Origin: Paenibacillus oryzisoli
GTDB lineage: Bacteria; Bacillota; Bacilli; Paenibacillales; NBRC-103111
DNA length: 64,000 nt
NCBI RefSeq assembly: GCF_001653565.1
Contig: NZ_LYPB01000048.1
Coordinates: forward strand, 1 to 64,000
Reading direction: 5' to 3'
Position numbers and translations under genes: made by a program. The notes under the pieces were generated by a model. It was not told the origin of the DNA. It did not search any database and saw nothing but the letters and a program-made list of their open reading frames with translations. Every line of letters starts with the position of its first letter. Within the stretch, counting starts at the first letter, position 1. Positions 17,748 to 27,094 of the stretch are shown here, piece by piece.

Positions 17748-18692
17748 ATGTTGGATATGTCGACGGTCGAATCGTACCGTCCTCTGCTTATGACGCTCGC
17801 CTATCGGATGCTCGGTTCCTTAAGCGAAGCGGAAGACATCGTGCAGGATGCGCTGGTCGATTATGCGATGACTGCGGATCGCGCCAGCATCAAGCACGAA
17901 AAAGCTTATTTGGTTCGAATGGTCACCAACAGATGCTTGAAACTGAAGCAATCCGCGCGCAAACGCCGAGAGTTCTACGTCGGGCAGTGGCTCCCGGAGC
18001 CTGCCATTGCCGATGGCGGGGGCGGCAGTGCGGCCGCCGCGCTCGGATCAGAGACCGGAAAGAACGGGAATCCTGCCAATTACATCGAGCGGCAAGAGAA
18101 CATCACATACGTGATGCTCGTCATGCTAGAGAGGCTGACTGCCGTCGAACGCGCCGTCTTCCTGCTTCGCGAGACACTCGACTTCGACTATGGGGAAATC
18201 ATGGACATCGTGCAGAAGTCCGAAGCGAATTGCCGCAAAATTTTCAGCCGGGCAAAACAAAAGCTGCAAGGCGGCGGCGCGGAAGCGATCGATCCCATGC
18301 GGCGCAACGAGGAACAAGCATGGGCTTTCGCCAAGGCGTTCATGCAGGCGGCCGAGACTGGAAATTCGTCCGCGCTCGTGGACATGCTGGCGCATGATGC
18401 CGTAATCGTAACCGATGGTGGCGGGAAAGCCCGTACGGCGACCAATCCGATTGAGGGCAGCGAGCGCATCGCAGCATTCTTTATTGGTAACGCGCGCAAA
18501 GGCACGATGGGCGATTCGTTCATGCCCGTCGACGCGAGCGGGCAACCCGGCCTTATCGTTATCCAGAACGGCCAGCCGGCCATGGTCATGGTGTTCGGTT
18601 GGGACGTGAAAAGGCGGATTTCGCGCATTTTTATTATTTTGAACCCTGACAAGCTTGCAGGTGTCACAAACCAATTCGCCGCTTGGTCTTAG
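17748..18692 (+). CDS. ECF41-type RNA polymerase sigma factor with SnoaL-like C-terminal domain
   Basis: A 314-residue extracytoplasmic-function sigma factor. Region 2 (YRPLLMTLAYRMLGSLSEAE DIVQDAL) and region 4 (LTAVERAVFLLRETLDFDY) are followed by a SnoaL-like extension. Three signatures of ECF41 are present: WLPEP in the linker, DGGGKAR in the extension and NPDKL near the end. In this group the C-terminal domain controls activity instead of a separate anti-sigma factor. The start at 17748 has AAGGAG at good spacing and removes 72 unlikely residues. The next gene is the expected carboxymuconolactone-decarboxylase target. It is markedly GC-rich for the window. Confidence 0.92.
   Translation: MLDMSTVESYRPLLMTLAYRMLGSLSEAEDIVQDALVDYAMTADRASIKHEKAYLVRMVTNRCLKLKQSARKRREFYVGQWLPEPAIADGGGGSAAAALGSETGKNGNPANYIERQENITYVMLVMLERLTAVERAVFLLRETLDFDYGEIMDIVQKSEANCRKIFSRAKQKLQGGGAEAIDPMRRNEEQAWAFAKAFMQAAETGNSSALVDMLAHDAVIVTDGGGKARTATNPIEGSERIAAFFIGNARKGTMGDSFMPVDASGQPGLIVIQNGQPAMVMVFGWDVKRRISRIFIILNPDKLAGVTNQFAAWS
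18662..18688 (+). promoter_or_regulatory. Candidate ECF41 promoter
   Basis: TGTCACA (18662-18668), a 16-base spacer and GGTC (18685-18688) fit the known ECF41 promoter pattern TGTCACA...CGTC with one mismatch in the -10. It overlaps the last codons of the sigma-factor gene and lies 59 bases before the ATG of the decarboxylase-family gene. Confidence 0.5.
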
Positions 18693-18746
18693 ATAGTGAA
18701 AGTCGATGCAAGCAGGTCGGCACTACTATTTAAGGAGTGATTGGCA

Positions 18747-19187
18747 ATGGAACCAAGAATGTTGTTGAGAGAGGTAAACCCTGCGGCTTTCGCGGCGATG
18801 GTCGGACTCGAAAAATTTCTGGATGGCGCAAGTCTCGACAAAAAACTAAAGGAGCTTGTAAAAATTCGCGCTTCGCAACTCAACAGATGCGCCTTCTGTC
18901 TCCATATTCACGCAACAGACACCCGCAAGCTGGGTGAAACGGAGGTTCGCATCTACATGCTTAACGCTTGGCGCGAAACGACTTACTTCACCCCACAAGA
19001 GCGCGCGGCGCTGGCGTTGACGGAAGCCGTGACCCTGGTAGCCTCCAATCACGTTCCGGACGACGTTTATGAAGAAGCGGCCCGCCACTTCAGCGAGCAG
19101 GAAATCAGTGAGCTGCTGATGACAATAATCACGATCAACAGCTGGAACCGTATCGCAATCACGACGGGTTTGACCCCTCCGGCATAA
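18747..19187 (+). CDS. Carboxymuconolactone decarboxylase family protein (AhpD-like)
   Basis: A 146-residue all-helical protein with the AhpD-like redox motif NRCAFCLHIH (CxxC with the nearby histidine) near residues 46-55, followed by RETTYFTPQERAALALTEAV. Such proteins act as alkylhydroperoxidase-like thiol reductants. The ATG at 18747 is 9 bases after AAGGAG; a TTG at 18741 would be too close. Directly downstream of the ECF41 sigma gene, it is its probable sole target. Confidence 0.9.
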   Translation: MEPRMLLREVNPAAFAAMVGLEKFLDGASLDKKLKELVKIRASQLNRCAFCLHIHATDTRKLGETEVRIYMLNAWRETTYFTPQERAALALTEAVTLVASNHVPDDVYEEAARHFSEQEISELLMTIITINSWNRIAITTGLTPPA

Positions 19188-19598
19188 TGGATGGCTTTGG
19201 CGCCTGGATTTATGGCGGGCGCTGCAACCCGGAAAAATCGAGTTAGAGCGGCTCGGGGAGCCCTGGTTGGCGTTCTATGGACTTCGATCTTCAGTGCTTG
19301 AGACTTGTATCATACTACAGCCATGTTCGTTGCAGAGCAAAGCGGATACAACTTCAAACAAAGCAAGGGAAATGGGATGAGAGGCTATTTGAACAAAAAT
19401 CTGGAGATAAACGATAATAGAGTAATTTTTATAGTATAACGCATGATAACATCCCACTATTGGAGAACGATAAATGAATGACAACAGTGGCAGTCTAGGA
19501 CTTTATTTTCTTGTCCTTGGCTGCCGTTGCTTTATATTAATGCTTCAGTCTAAAACTTACTTTACAAAAGTTGCCGTTTCTTCGATTCAAAAACACCG
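19188..19598. other. Intergenic region without recognisable gene
   Basis: About 410 bases between the decarboxylase gene and the convergent ABM-like gene. The string GAGAACGATAAATGAATGACAA near 19464 resembles a damaged left box of the intergenic repeat. Nothing coding could be identified. Confidence 0.35.
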
Positions 19599-20075
19599 CT
19601 AAATCAACAACTCTAATCTACTTATTTTCTGCATACAGCAGACGACCAAGCAAGCGAACTTACCATGGATGCGTGGTGTACCACCAGTTACTGCTCGAAA
19701 GAAGCATACTTGATGAGAACTGTTTTTACCTGAGAGCTCCGACCAGTTAAACTTACCTGTAAATATTAATTCACCATTCCCCGCAGGAAGGTTATAAACT
19801 CCATAAATAGCAATAATAGGCGGGGATTCGATATAAGTTCTTGATAAGGTGGAATATACTTTGACTTCAATTATATCTCCTGCTGCTAAAGCGTCCTCTT
19901 TCGTTTCCCAATAACTTATGTAACCGAACTCATTTGTTATATTTTCTCCCAAGAATGTAATACCTTTAAATCCCTTTAACGATTGATGGACTAAGTTAGT
20001 CTTCTCCGCCCATTGCTCTGCGAAAGATAGGGGGGCATGAGGTCTTAATCTAAACATACTTAATCTAGCGTACAT
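19599..20075 (-). CDS. ABM-like protein with an unrelated C-terminal tail
   Basis: The first about 97 residues resemble a short ABM/EthD-like domain (MYARLSMFRLRPHA start, NEFGYISYWETKEDALAA, IESPPIIAIYGVYN end). After YNLPAGN the frame stays open for about 55 residues of low-quality sequence (cysteines, no family resemblance). This suggests that the natural stop was lost by a deletion or frameshift near 19785. The first part may still be functional. The gene stands alone on the minus strand. Confidence 0.5.
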   Translation of the reverse strand: MYARLSMFRLRPHAPLSFAEQWAEKTNLVHQSLKGFKGITFLGENITNEFGYISYWETKEDALAAGDIIEVKVYSTLSRTYIESPPIIAIYGVYNLPAGNGELIFTGKFNWSELSGKNSSHQVCFFRAVTGGTPRIHGKFACLVVCCMQKISRLELLI

Positions 20076-20946
20076 AAGAGATCTCCACCTTCAACTGTCG
20101 ATATTTAAAATTTTATGTTAGAACAGTTCAAAAAGTGTAATTTAAATTGTTAATTTTATGGAAAAAAATCACCTATAAATTGAGGAATCTAAGCTGTTTG
20201 TATATCCAGAGCTACATGTTAGCCATTCACCCCGTTAACGGGCAGATTACGCTGATACTTGGTGAGTGCAATAATTTGATAGTTTATGGAACACAAACAA
20301 TCAATTCAAATCTTCAAGAAGTACAACAACAAAATAAATCTACTCTGATTGGACAGCCAGCTAATCCAAAGAATTTATCAATAATCTCAAACCCCAACAT
20401 CAATTACATTGTCATGTGATCCAATAATGGAGTGACATAGTGGTCTGCCCACTTATAATGGTCCTTGTGACGGCTTACTTAATGGCAAGAAGATGTTGCT
20501 TCTTAAAAATTATAAATTCTGATTCAAAAGATAACTACATGGTATCTCCGGTTACCCATGCAAGCGATTCATATGCTTGACAAAGATCACTTTCATGGCG
20601 AACGATCAAAATTATATCCTATGCAAGTGAGTATGCCTGTAGAGTCATTGCTTACGAGATACCCTCCCAGCAACTTTCAAAGAACTTTGTTAAGTCATGC
20701 CGGAGCTGTAATAGCCAGGCTGACCAGACTTTTGTCTAGCGGAGTGTGGGACCAAGGACAGGTTTAATTAACTTTCGAGCTTGCTATGATGTATGTATCA
20801 ACTTATTTCAAATATCACAACGGTATGATTTAGCAAGAATAATCGGTTCCATTTTATTTCATCGGGGACACAGTAACCGACAGGGAGAGTTACATGATTA
20901 ACCCACTTACATTTCAGTGGTTACAGAATTCTAGGGAGGGTCAATA
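20076..20946. other. Intergenic region with a lone right box
   Basis: About 870 bases. CCGTTAACGGGCAGATTA at 20233-20250 is a right-box-like string without hairpin. Open frames at 20147-20419 and 20558-20767 have no ribosome site and no family resemblance, and I do not call them genes. The last bases carry the ribosome site of the following hydrolase. Confidence 0.35.
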
Positions 20947-21930
20947 GTGAAGAAGAAAATACTAAAGAGAATAGGTTATTGTTTGGGAGGAATTGTTGGT
21001 CTTTTTGTATTAGCTGCTCTAGTTGTAGTTATCAATCACAAAATCCATTTGAGCAGGGAAGATGCATTAGTTAAGCCAATGGGGCAAATGGTTTCAGTAG
21101 GTGGACATAAAATGAGTATCTATACAGAAGGTCAAGGAAATACCACCCTGGTATTTCTGGCAGGAGGCGGAACAGCCTCCCCTATATTAGATTTTAAAAG
21201 CTTATATTCTCGATTAAGTGATAAATATAAAATCGCAGTACCAGAAAGAATAGGGTATGGTTACAGTGATGTTGCGGACGTTCCAAGAGATCTTGATACC
21301 GTATTGGAGGAGGACAGACAAGCGTTATTATTAGCCGGTCTGAAACCTCCCTATGTATTAGTTCCTCATTCTATTACGGGATTGGAGTCAGTTTATTGGG
21401 CTCAAAAATATCCAAAAGAAGTATCTGCCATTGTAGGAATAGATGTAGGTACTGTAAATGCTTATTTCGACCCCACTGGTCCGAAAATAGCTGATTTTAT
21501 AACTAAAATAAAGATACTGGCATTTGCAGAACGTATGGGAATAACACGTTTTATCCCATCCATGGTTGAAAGCGAAGCGGCAATAACGTCAGGGGACCTG
21601 ACAGATCATGAAAAAGATGTTTACAGAGCAATATTTTATAGAAGAACGAATACACCACCAATGGTGGAAGAGATAGTGGATCTTATGGATAATGCTCATA
21701 AAGTAGATGCATTGCCAGCGCCACAGTTACCAGTATTGTTTTTCATATCAAATGGTGACGGAATTGGTCTTGGTTATACGAAAGAACAATGGCAAGGGTT
21801 CCAAATATCTTACCTTTCAAAAATAGCTAATAGCAAGTATGTATTAATGGATGACTACGGACATTATCTTCAAGATTTTGCACCTGATGCACTTGCACAG
21901 AAAATCAAAGAATTTATACCAGCTAATTAA
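20947..21930 (+). CDS. Membrane-anchored alpha/beta hydrolase
   Basis: A 327-residue protein with one N-terminal membrane helix (YCLGGIVGLFVLAALVVVI, about residues 12-30), so the catalytic domain is probably outside the cytoplasm. The strand VFLAGGG precedes a GYGYSD loop. The nucleophile elbow is VPHSITGLES (a serine in a degenerate GxSxG), and the histidine is in DDYGHYL. The start is GTG with GGGAGG at 20934-20939. The substrate is unknown. Confidence 0.78.
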   Translation: MKKKILKRIGYCLGGIVGLFVLAALVVVINHKIHLSREDALVKPMGQMVSVGGHKMSIYTEGQGNTTLVFLAGGGTASPILDFKSLYSRLSDKYKIAVPERIGYGYSDVADVPRDLDTVLEEDRQALLLAGLKPPYVLVPHSITGLESVYWAQKYPKEVSAIVGIDVGTVNAYFDPTGPKIADFITKIKILAFAERMGITRFIPSMVESEAAITSGDLTDHEKDVYRAIFYRRTNTPPMVEEIVDLMDNAHKVDALPAPQLPVLFFISNGDGIGLGYTKEQWQGFQISYLSKIANSKYVLMDDYGHYLQDFAPDALAQKIKEFIPAN

Positions 21931-22100
21931 CTGATGTACACGAAATTTGACGTCCAAATCGCCTGCTGGTATATGAGGCAACGGGATTCGCAGAACTTGC
22001 GGGTCCGGTCCGGCGAATCCAAACTAAGTTAAAACTTTACAATGAAAAAGTGATTAGGATTCGAGATATTAAACTTGACTTTATTCAACTTTAATCATTG

Positions 22101-22190
22101 TACTAACGAGGTACGTTTGTTCAATAAACAACAAAGTGAGGCTGCCGCGATTTTATCGGCAGCCTCATTAAGCTATCGGGCAGCATTCCT
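22101..22190 (+). repeat. Intergenic hairpin repeat, copy 3
   Basis: The left box is TACTAACGAGGTACGTTTGT TCAA, the hairpin is GAGGCTGCCG / CGGCAGCCTC, and the right box is AGCTATCGGGCAGCATTCCT. The right box runs directly into an IS110-family left end. Confidence 0.85.
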
Positions 22191-22303
22191 ATTACGAGGA
22201 AATATGAGGTTTGAGAAATAAAAAGACTCCTTGATATGATGTTTATGGGTCCCTGATGCTGGCCAACGTCGGATCCAAAAACAAAACCAAAGGAGACTAC
22301 AAC
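22184..22303 (+). mobile_element. Orphan IS110-family left end
   Basis: About 120 bases after the right box are nearly identical to 32547-32667, the leader of an IS110 transposase relic. Shared strings include GAGAAATAAAAAGACTCCTT, GATGTTTATGGGTCCCTGAT and GGATCCAAAAACAAAACCAA, ending with AGGAGAC..CAACATGC. Here the transposase is missing and an SDR relic follows directly, so the body of the element was deleted. The leader can form a stem (CTCCTT / AAGGAG) that masks the ribosome site. Confidence 0.8.
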
Positions 22304-22362
22304 ATGCTTTCACTGAAGAATCGAGGGCATCGGGTAAGCAACGGCTCTTTTGTTGGCTAAAA

Positions 22363-22565
22363 ACGAGCAAAAGTTGTGCTAACAGCACGAAGGGAAGATC
22401 GGTTGAAGGCGATTGCTGAACAAATACAACAGAGAGGGGGTAGCGCGGTATACGTTGGTTCACGTCAATATTAAGGGTATTCTGTTCGGAATCGCTGCAG
22501 TGCTGCCTACGAAGAGAGAGCAGCAATCTGGACATATTATTTCCGTGTCGTCTGTTGAAGCTATT
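22363..22565 (+). pseudogene. Short-chain dehydrogenase relic
   Basis: One frame reads [20 protein letters not shown], the SDR segment after the nucleotide-binding turn. Another reads [17 protein letters not shown] and [14 protein letters not shown], the region before the catalytic tyrosine. About 60 residues between them and the rest of the enzyme are gone. SDR genes often sit next to MerR regulators like the one at 22922-23320, so the pair was probably once functional. Confidence 0.7.
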
Positions 22566-22734
22566 CCTTTCATGCTTCTATGTTGCCTGATAGGGAACAG
22601 GAAGATGATCTGGCTGCGGCAGTTTATCCGAAAATTCATGAGGTGTTGCATTAAATGGAATCGTTGTTTGAAAAAGATGGAAGTTAGTGGCTTGAAGTGT
22701 AAAACTTCCTAAAAGGCGTTAACTGCTTAGATCA

Positions 22735-22920
22735 AATGCTTTTCTTTTGGAATCTAATTCTGACAAGGCTAACCATAAGCAGTATTATTGGGAAACCCAC
22801 AATGAATATGGGGAAAATAACTGACTTCCAGAACTGAGGAAACCAGTTTAAGACATTACTATTTCTAGGCATAAAAGCGATCATAAAGATAACGAGTGCA
22901 GATCCCCATACCCTTGAGCT
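22735..22920 (-). pseudogene. Possible C-terminal relic of a germination permease
   Basis: The minus strand reads WGSALVIFMIAFMPRNS and then two hydrophobic stretches (VIFPIFIVGFPIILLMVSLV) ending in a basic tail. The spacing and the final LLxxxxLxR pattern resemble the end of GerKB-family permeases. There is no start codon or upstream part. Weakly supported. Confidence 0.3.
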
Positions 22921-22921
22921 T

Positions 22922-23320
22922 TTATAGGGACATGTCAAATTCCGAAGATTGAGGCATTTCGCCTTTATGAATCGAATCATATTTGGATAATTTATAATTT
23001 ACCGCTTCAAATGCACGGTCTAATTGGCGCTGCTGCTTTTTCAGCACCTTTTTGTGCTCTTCCAGGATAGCCCTTCTTTCCTGTATGGTGGACTCCCCTT
23101 GAAGGGCCAGCTCAACAATATGCTTTAACTGGGCTACAGGCATTCCTGTCACTCGAAAGCACGTCATTAAATTGATCCATTCCAGGTCTTTCACTTCAAA
23201 AACCCTGTTCCCATTAGCATCTCTTTGAATAAAAGGGAGCAACCCTTCTTTATCGTAATACCGGATGGTATGTGCTGGAATGCCCAGCTTGTCAGAGGCA
23301 TCTTTTATTGTGAAGCTCAT
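22922..23320 (-). CDS. MerR-family transcription regulator
   Basis: A 132-residue MerR regulator: the HTH IKDASDKLGIPAHTIRYYDKEG is at the N-terminus, followed by a wing (FEVKDLEWINLMTC) and a long coiled-coil dimerisation helix (RRAILEEHKKVLKKQQRQLD). There is no metal-binding cysteine cluster, so an organic or redox effector is more likely. The ATG at 23320 is preceded by AAAGGAG. It would originally have controlled an adjacent SDR gene, of which only a relic remains. Confidence 0.88.
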   Translation of the reverse strand: MSFTIKDASDKLGIPAHTIRYYDKEGLLPFIQRDANGNRVFEVKDLEWINLMTCFRVTGMPVAQLKHIVELALQGESTIQERRAILEEHKKVLKKQQRQLDRAFEAVNYKLSKYDSIHKGEMPQSSEFDMSL

Positions 23321-23499
23321 GTCTGTTTCTCCTTTCAGATTCAACATCTCGGCGCTATAAGCCGAAGTGATTTATTTCGTTTATTGTAGACGATAAAGTG
23401 CGCTTTAAGTCCACAAAGAAACGGCAATCAGCGAGTCGCCTATGCGGTCATACCTCCTAAGGTGGAATATTCGATTACGGAATACGGCCGTACTTTGGA

Positions 23500-23890
23500 T
23501 TAAAGAACAGTCGGTTCCATACCAACGATAACTTGCGATAGTTTATATGAAGCTAACAAATCGCGAATCCAAAGGTCGAGGGATTTGAATCCATCCTCGT
23601 CATTACTAAAAACTAATGAATTGCCGAGAGCGACCCCACGGAAGATAACGGCTCTAGCAACATGGGCCTCCTGAGCAATATCTACACCCACAACAATATG
23701 ATTAAAGGTAATGTTTTCAATGAGCTGATTTTGCTTATGTTGTGATTTAAACTTCATAGTAGAGCGTCCTCCTGGATGATGGAATTAAAGGGCTTTTGAC
23801 CCGCTGCGTACTTCCATCGTACAGAGGCGCTCCTTTTTTACAAAGCTGAAATTTATCCATCTACAGGAATCTAACGGGCAGAATTCTCGA
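23500..23890 (-). mobile_element. IS110-family remnant (left end and transposase N-terminus)
   Basis: The minus strand from 23757 encodes the first 83 residues of an IS110 transposase: IVVGVDIAQEAHVAR carries the first catalytic aspartate, and VIVGMEPT the glutamate. It then breaks off. The leader (23758-23866) shares GGAGCGCCTC and the RNA-like stem with the element at 27.9 kb. The left end abuts CTAACGGGCAGAATTC (the repeat right box, 23874-23889), in the opposite orientation to the other IS110 copies. Confidence 0.8.
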
Positions 23891-24026
23891 ATGGAAATGT
23901 CTTACATAAACATTGTGAATGCTTTATAATGACAGTTAATACGAAACCACTTAACCAGCTGTGCAGTGTCATCTACCTGAAACATGGAAAAAGATGACTA
24001 GCCAAGCAATTGAACAAAAACGCAAT

Positions 24027-24066
24027 AAACAGGGAGCAGCTCACCCGTAGCAACTGCTCCCTGTTT
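24027..24066 (+). terminator. Hairpin of the GGGAGCAG class
   Basis: A perfect 13-bp stem AAACAGGGAGCAG / CTGCTCCCTGTTT has a 14-base loop. It is the same hairpin class as in several intergenic repeats, but here it lacks both boxes. It precedes the LAL regulator gene. Confidence 0.7.
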
Positions 24067-24162
24067 GCGTTAATGATAGAATCTACAGATGAAAACAGAA
24101 ACATTCATTCAGGAGATTCTAATGGAGATGAAATGATAGAGAATGGGGAACTAAATTAAGTT

Positions 24163-26865
24163 ATGAATAGACCGATATTAATGACAAAGTTGTATATCCC
24201 CGTACCCCAGTCTAGAGTTGTTCTTCGATCGCGCCTGATCGAACAACTAGATAAGGGTCTGGACCGCAAGCTGACCCTCATCACTGCCTCCGCTGGTTAT
24301 GGCAAGACTAGGCTGATCAGCGAATGGATTGCCGGATGTGATCTTCCTGTCGCATGGTTGTCACTGGATGAAGGGGATAACGAAGTTGCAAGTTTTCTGA
24401 CTCATGTTATCGCTGCTCTGAGTACGATTATCGAGGATATTGGAGGAGAAGTGGTTGGTACACTCGAATCCCAACAACCGCCGTCAACCAAATCGATTTT
24501 AAGGATCCTAATCAATAAAATCTCAGCCCTTACATACAAATTCGTTCTAGTTCTAGACGATTTCCACGTGTTAAGTAACAAACGAATCGACGATGCTCTT
24601 GCATTTCTGCTTGAGTATCTACCGCGACAAATGCACCTGGTCATTGCGACACGTGAACATCCACAACTACCGCTGAGTCGGTTGCGAGCACTCGGCGACT
24701 TGACCGAGTTGCGTGCCGCAGACCTGCGCTTTACTACCAGTGAAGCAGCCGAATTCTTCAGCCAGGTGATGGATATGGCTCTTTCGACAGATGAAATAAC
24801 TGCGTTGGAGAGACGTACCGAAGGCTGGGTAGCTGGGCTCCAACTGGCGGCGCTCTCGATGCAGGGGCTCGAGGACATTCCAGGATTCATTCGGGTATTC
24901 TCTGGAGACAACCGGTTCATCGTAGACTATCTAGTTGAAGAAGTTCTGCGTCGTCAGCCGGAGCATATCCGGAACTTCTTACTTCAAACCTCCATTCTCG
25001 AACGGTTGTATGGCCCACTGTGCGATGCCGTTACTGGTCAAGAGGATGGCAGCTTGCGGTTGGAGGCTCTGGAAAGAGGCAACTTCTTTGTCGTCCGCTT
25101 GGATGACAAGCGCCTATGGTATCGCTATCATCACCTCTTTGCCCAGGTGCTATATACACACTTGAAGGCGGATCAATCTGATCGGATAGCTGAGCTCCAC
25201 TGGCGTGCCAGTGTATGGTACGAGCAGAATGGCTCAGTGACTGATGCGATTCGTCACGCTCTAGCCGCCAATGATTTCGCGCGAGCGGCGAACCTGATTG
25301 AGGTTGCCTGGCCAGCAATGCGGAAACTTCGACAAGGGCTTGCTATATTGGGTTGGCTTAAGATGCTGCCCGACGAGTTGATTCGCTGCAGGCCTGTATT
25401 GAGCGTCGAGTATGCTTGGGCGTTAATGGCTGGTGGGGAGTTTGTGGCCGTTGAGGAGCGGCTCCGTGACGCCGAGCGCTGGCTGGAGTCTACCAAAGAC
25501 ATTCACACAAGAATGGCTGAAATGATCATCATGGATCATGAGGAATTTCATCATCTCCCAGCTACTATTGCTGGATATCGTGCCGCACGTTCCCAGGTGA
25601 TGGGTGATATACCAGCTGCCATACAATACGCTCAGCGAGTGCTCGATCTCGTACCCGAGGGAGACCACCTTCGGCGTGGTGCTGCATTAGCGCTCTTGGG
25701 ATTGGCTGCTTGGACGAGTGGTGATCTCGAAAAAGCCTATCGCATGTTCGACGAGGGTATGGCTGGAGTCCTGCTTGCTGGCAACATATCAGACGCGATC
25801 GCGGGCACGATTACTTTGGCTGATATTCGGATGGCCCAAGGCCGAATGCGCCAATCAATGTATGCCTATGAGAGGGGATTACTGCTTTCTGCGGAGAATG
25901 GAGAGCCAATACTACGCGGCACCGTAGAAATTCACATGGGAATTAGCGTACTCTATTGCGAGTACAACGATCTTCATGCAGCAGAGTATCACCTGCTGAG
26001 AAGCAAGGAACTAAGCGAGACCACGGGCTGTTCGCAAAACAGTTATCGATGGCACACCGCAATGGCTCAAATATTAGAGGCGAAAGGTGATCTGAACGGT
26101 GCGTTATCCCTTCTCTTAATGGCGGAGCGGTTGTATAGAAGTGACTTTTTCCCCAATGTGCGCCCAGTCTCTGCTGTAAAGACTCGCGTTTGGATCAAAC
26201 AAGGGAAAGTGGACGATGCCCTCGACTGGGCCCGGGAACATGCGTTATCCGTTGAGGACGATCTTTCCTACCTTCGCGAATTCGAGCACATCACTTTAGC
26301 TAGGGTACTACTGGCTCAATACAAGCGGGATCGTATGGCCCGGTCGATTATTGAGATACTAGGACTTCTAGAGCGCCTGTTCCATGCAGCGGAAAAAGGA
26401 GGGAGGACGAAGAGCGCAACCGAAATTCTGATCTTGCAAGCACTTGCTCACCATATTCAAGGCGCTATTCCTGCTGCGCTTGTGTCATTGGATCGCGCGT
26501 TAACCCTAGCTAGATCAGAAGGCTATGTACGTATATTTGTTGAAGAAGGCGAGCCGATTGTCACGCTGCTTAAAGCTGTCTTGGGACAGGGAGTGCATAT
26601 TAATTATATCCCTCAGCTTTTAAACGCCATTGTCAAAGCCAAAAGCAATGAGACTGTTAAACAGGTGCTAAACGAACCACTAAGCGTTCGAGAGCTTGAG
26701 GTTCTACAGTTATTCCGATCTGAATTGAGTGGCCCAGAAATTGCCCGCGAACTCCATGTATCACTGAACACTCTACGGTCTCACACCAAGAATATGTATA
26801 GCAAACTTGAAGTGAATAACCGCAGGGCTGCAGTCCGTCGAGCAGAAGAGTTGGAATTGTTCTAG
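24163..26865 (+). CDS. LAL-type (MalT-like) ATP-dependent LuxR-family regulator
   Basis: A 900-residue large ATP-binding LuxR regulator. The N-terminal AAA-like domain has a Walker A ASAGYGKTR (about residues 42-50) and a Walker B VLVLDDFHVL. A winged-helix and TPR-like helical middle follows. The C-terminal LuxR HTH (LSVRELEVLQLFRSELSGPE ... SLNTLRSHTKNMYSKL) occupies the last 60 residues. Such proteins bind an inducer and ATP to activate promoters. The likely target is the membrane-protein gene at 27095, which has an 18-bp palindrome upstream. Confidence 0.9.
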   Translation: MNRPILMTKLYIPVPQSRVVLRSRLIEQLDKGLDRKLTLITASAGYGKTRLISEWIAGCDLPVAWLSLDEGDNEVASFLTHVIAALSTIIEDIGGEVVGTLESQQPPSTKSILRILINKISALTYKFVLVLDDFHVLSNKRIDDALAFLLEYLPRQMHLVIATREHPQLPLSRLRALGDLTELRAADLRFTTSEAAEFFSQVMDMALSTDEITALERRTEGWVAGLQLAALSMQGLEDIPGFIRVFSGDNRFIVDYLVEEVLRRQPEHIRNFLLQTSILERLYGPLCDAVTGQEDGSLRLEALERGNFFVVRLDDKRLWYRYHHLFAQVLYTHLKADQSDRIAELHWRASVWYEQNGSVTDAIRHALAANDFARAANLIEVAWPAMRKLRQGLAILGWLKMLPDELIRCRPVLSVEYAWALMAGGEFVAVEERLRDAERWLESTKDIHTRMAEMIIMDHEEFHHLPATIAGYRAARSQVMGDIPAAIQYAQRVLDLVPEGDHLRRGAALALLGLAAWTSGDLEKAYRMFDEGMAGVLLAGNISDAIAGTITLADIRMAQGRMRQSMYAYERGLLLSAENGEPILRGTVEIHMGISVLYCEYNDLHAAEYHLLRSKELSETTGCSQNSYRWHTAMAQILEAKGDLNGALSLLLMAERLYRSDFFPNVRPVSAVKTRVWIKQGKVDDALDWAREHALSVEDDLSYLREFEHITLARVLLAQYKRDRMARSIIEILGLLERLFHAAEKGGRTKSATEILILQALAHHIQGAIPAALVSLDRALTLARSEGYVRIFVEEGEPIVTLLKAVLGQGVHINYIPQLLNAIVKAKSNETVKQVLNEPLSVRELEVLQLFRSELSGPEIARELHVSLNTLRSHTKNMYSKLEVNNRRAAVRRAEELELF

Positions 26866-26880
26866 TCGAGCCCGCATCCA

Positions 26881-26926
26881 AAGCCCCAACACTCGTAAGG
26901 TTAGCGAGCAGTATTGGGGCTTTTTT
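26881..26926 (+). terminator. Terminator of the LAL gene
   Basis: A stem AAGCCCCAA / TTGGGGCTT with a nested smaller hairpin in its loop is followed by TTTTTT. Confidence 0.8.
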
Positions 26927-26961
26927 CTATGCAATCTTCTGATTGACATTTTATTAGAAAA

Positions 26962-26979
26962 ATCACCACATGTGGTGAT
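26962..26979. promoter_or_regulatory. 18-bp perfect palindrome, candidate operator
   Basis: ATCACCACATGTGGTGAT is a perfect palindrome without a T tract, lying between the LAL terminator and the membrane-protein gene. Position and symmetry suggest a dimeric regulator site. Whether the LAL protein or another factor binds it is inference. Confidence 0.5.
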
Positions 26980-27094
26980 GCGATTTCTTACACGAACGTG
27001 TATCTTAATTTTAGAAAGAAGAAAATCATGAAGAGGGCATGAGCCGAAGATCAGAAACAATTCAGACCATATTTTTGAAGGAGGAGACACATGT

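Noticed and set aside
18126-18674. Long minus-strand frames opposite the ECF41 gene
   Set aside because: They result from the high GC content of the sigma gene; the plus-strand ECF41 motifs are decisive.
20122-20134. GTTCAAAAAGTG as a second copy of the MITE end
   Set aside because: Only about ten bases match, in AT-rich DNA, and no partner end or internal hairpins are nearby.
20147-20767. Open frames at 20147-20419 and 20558-20767
   Set aside because: No ribosome-binding sites, no recognisable domains, and one contains a repeat right box.
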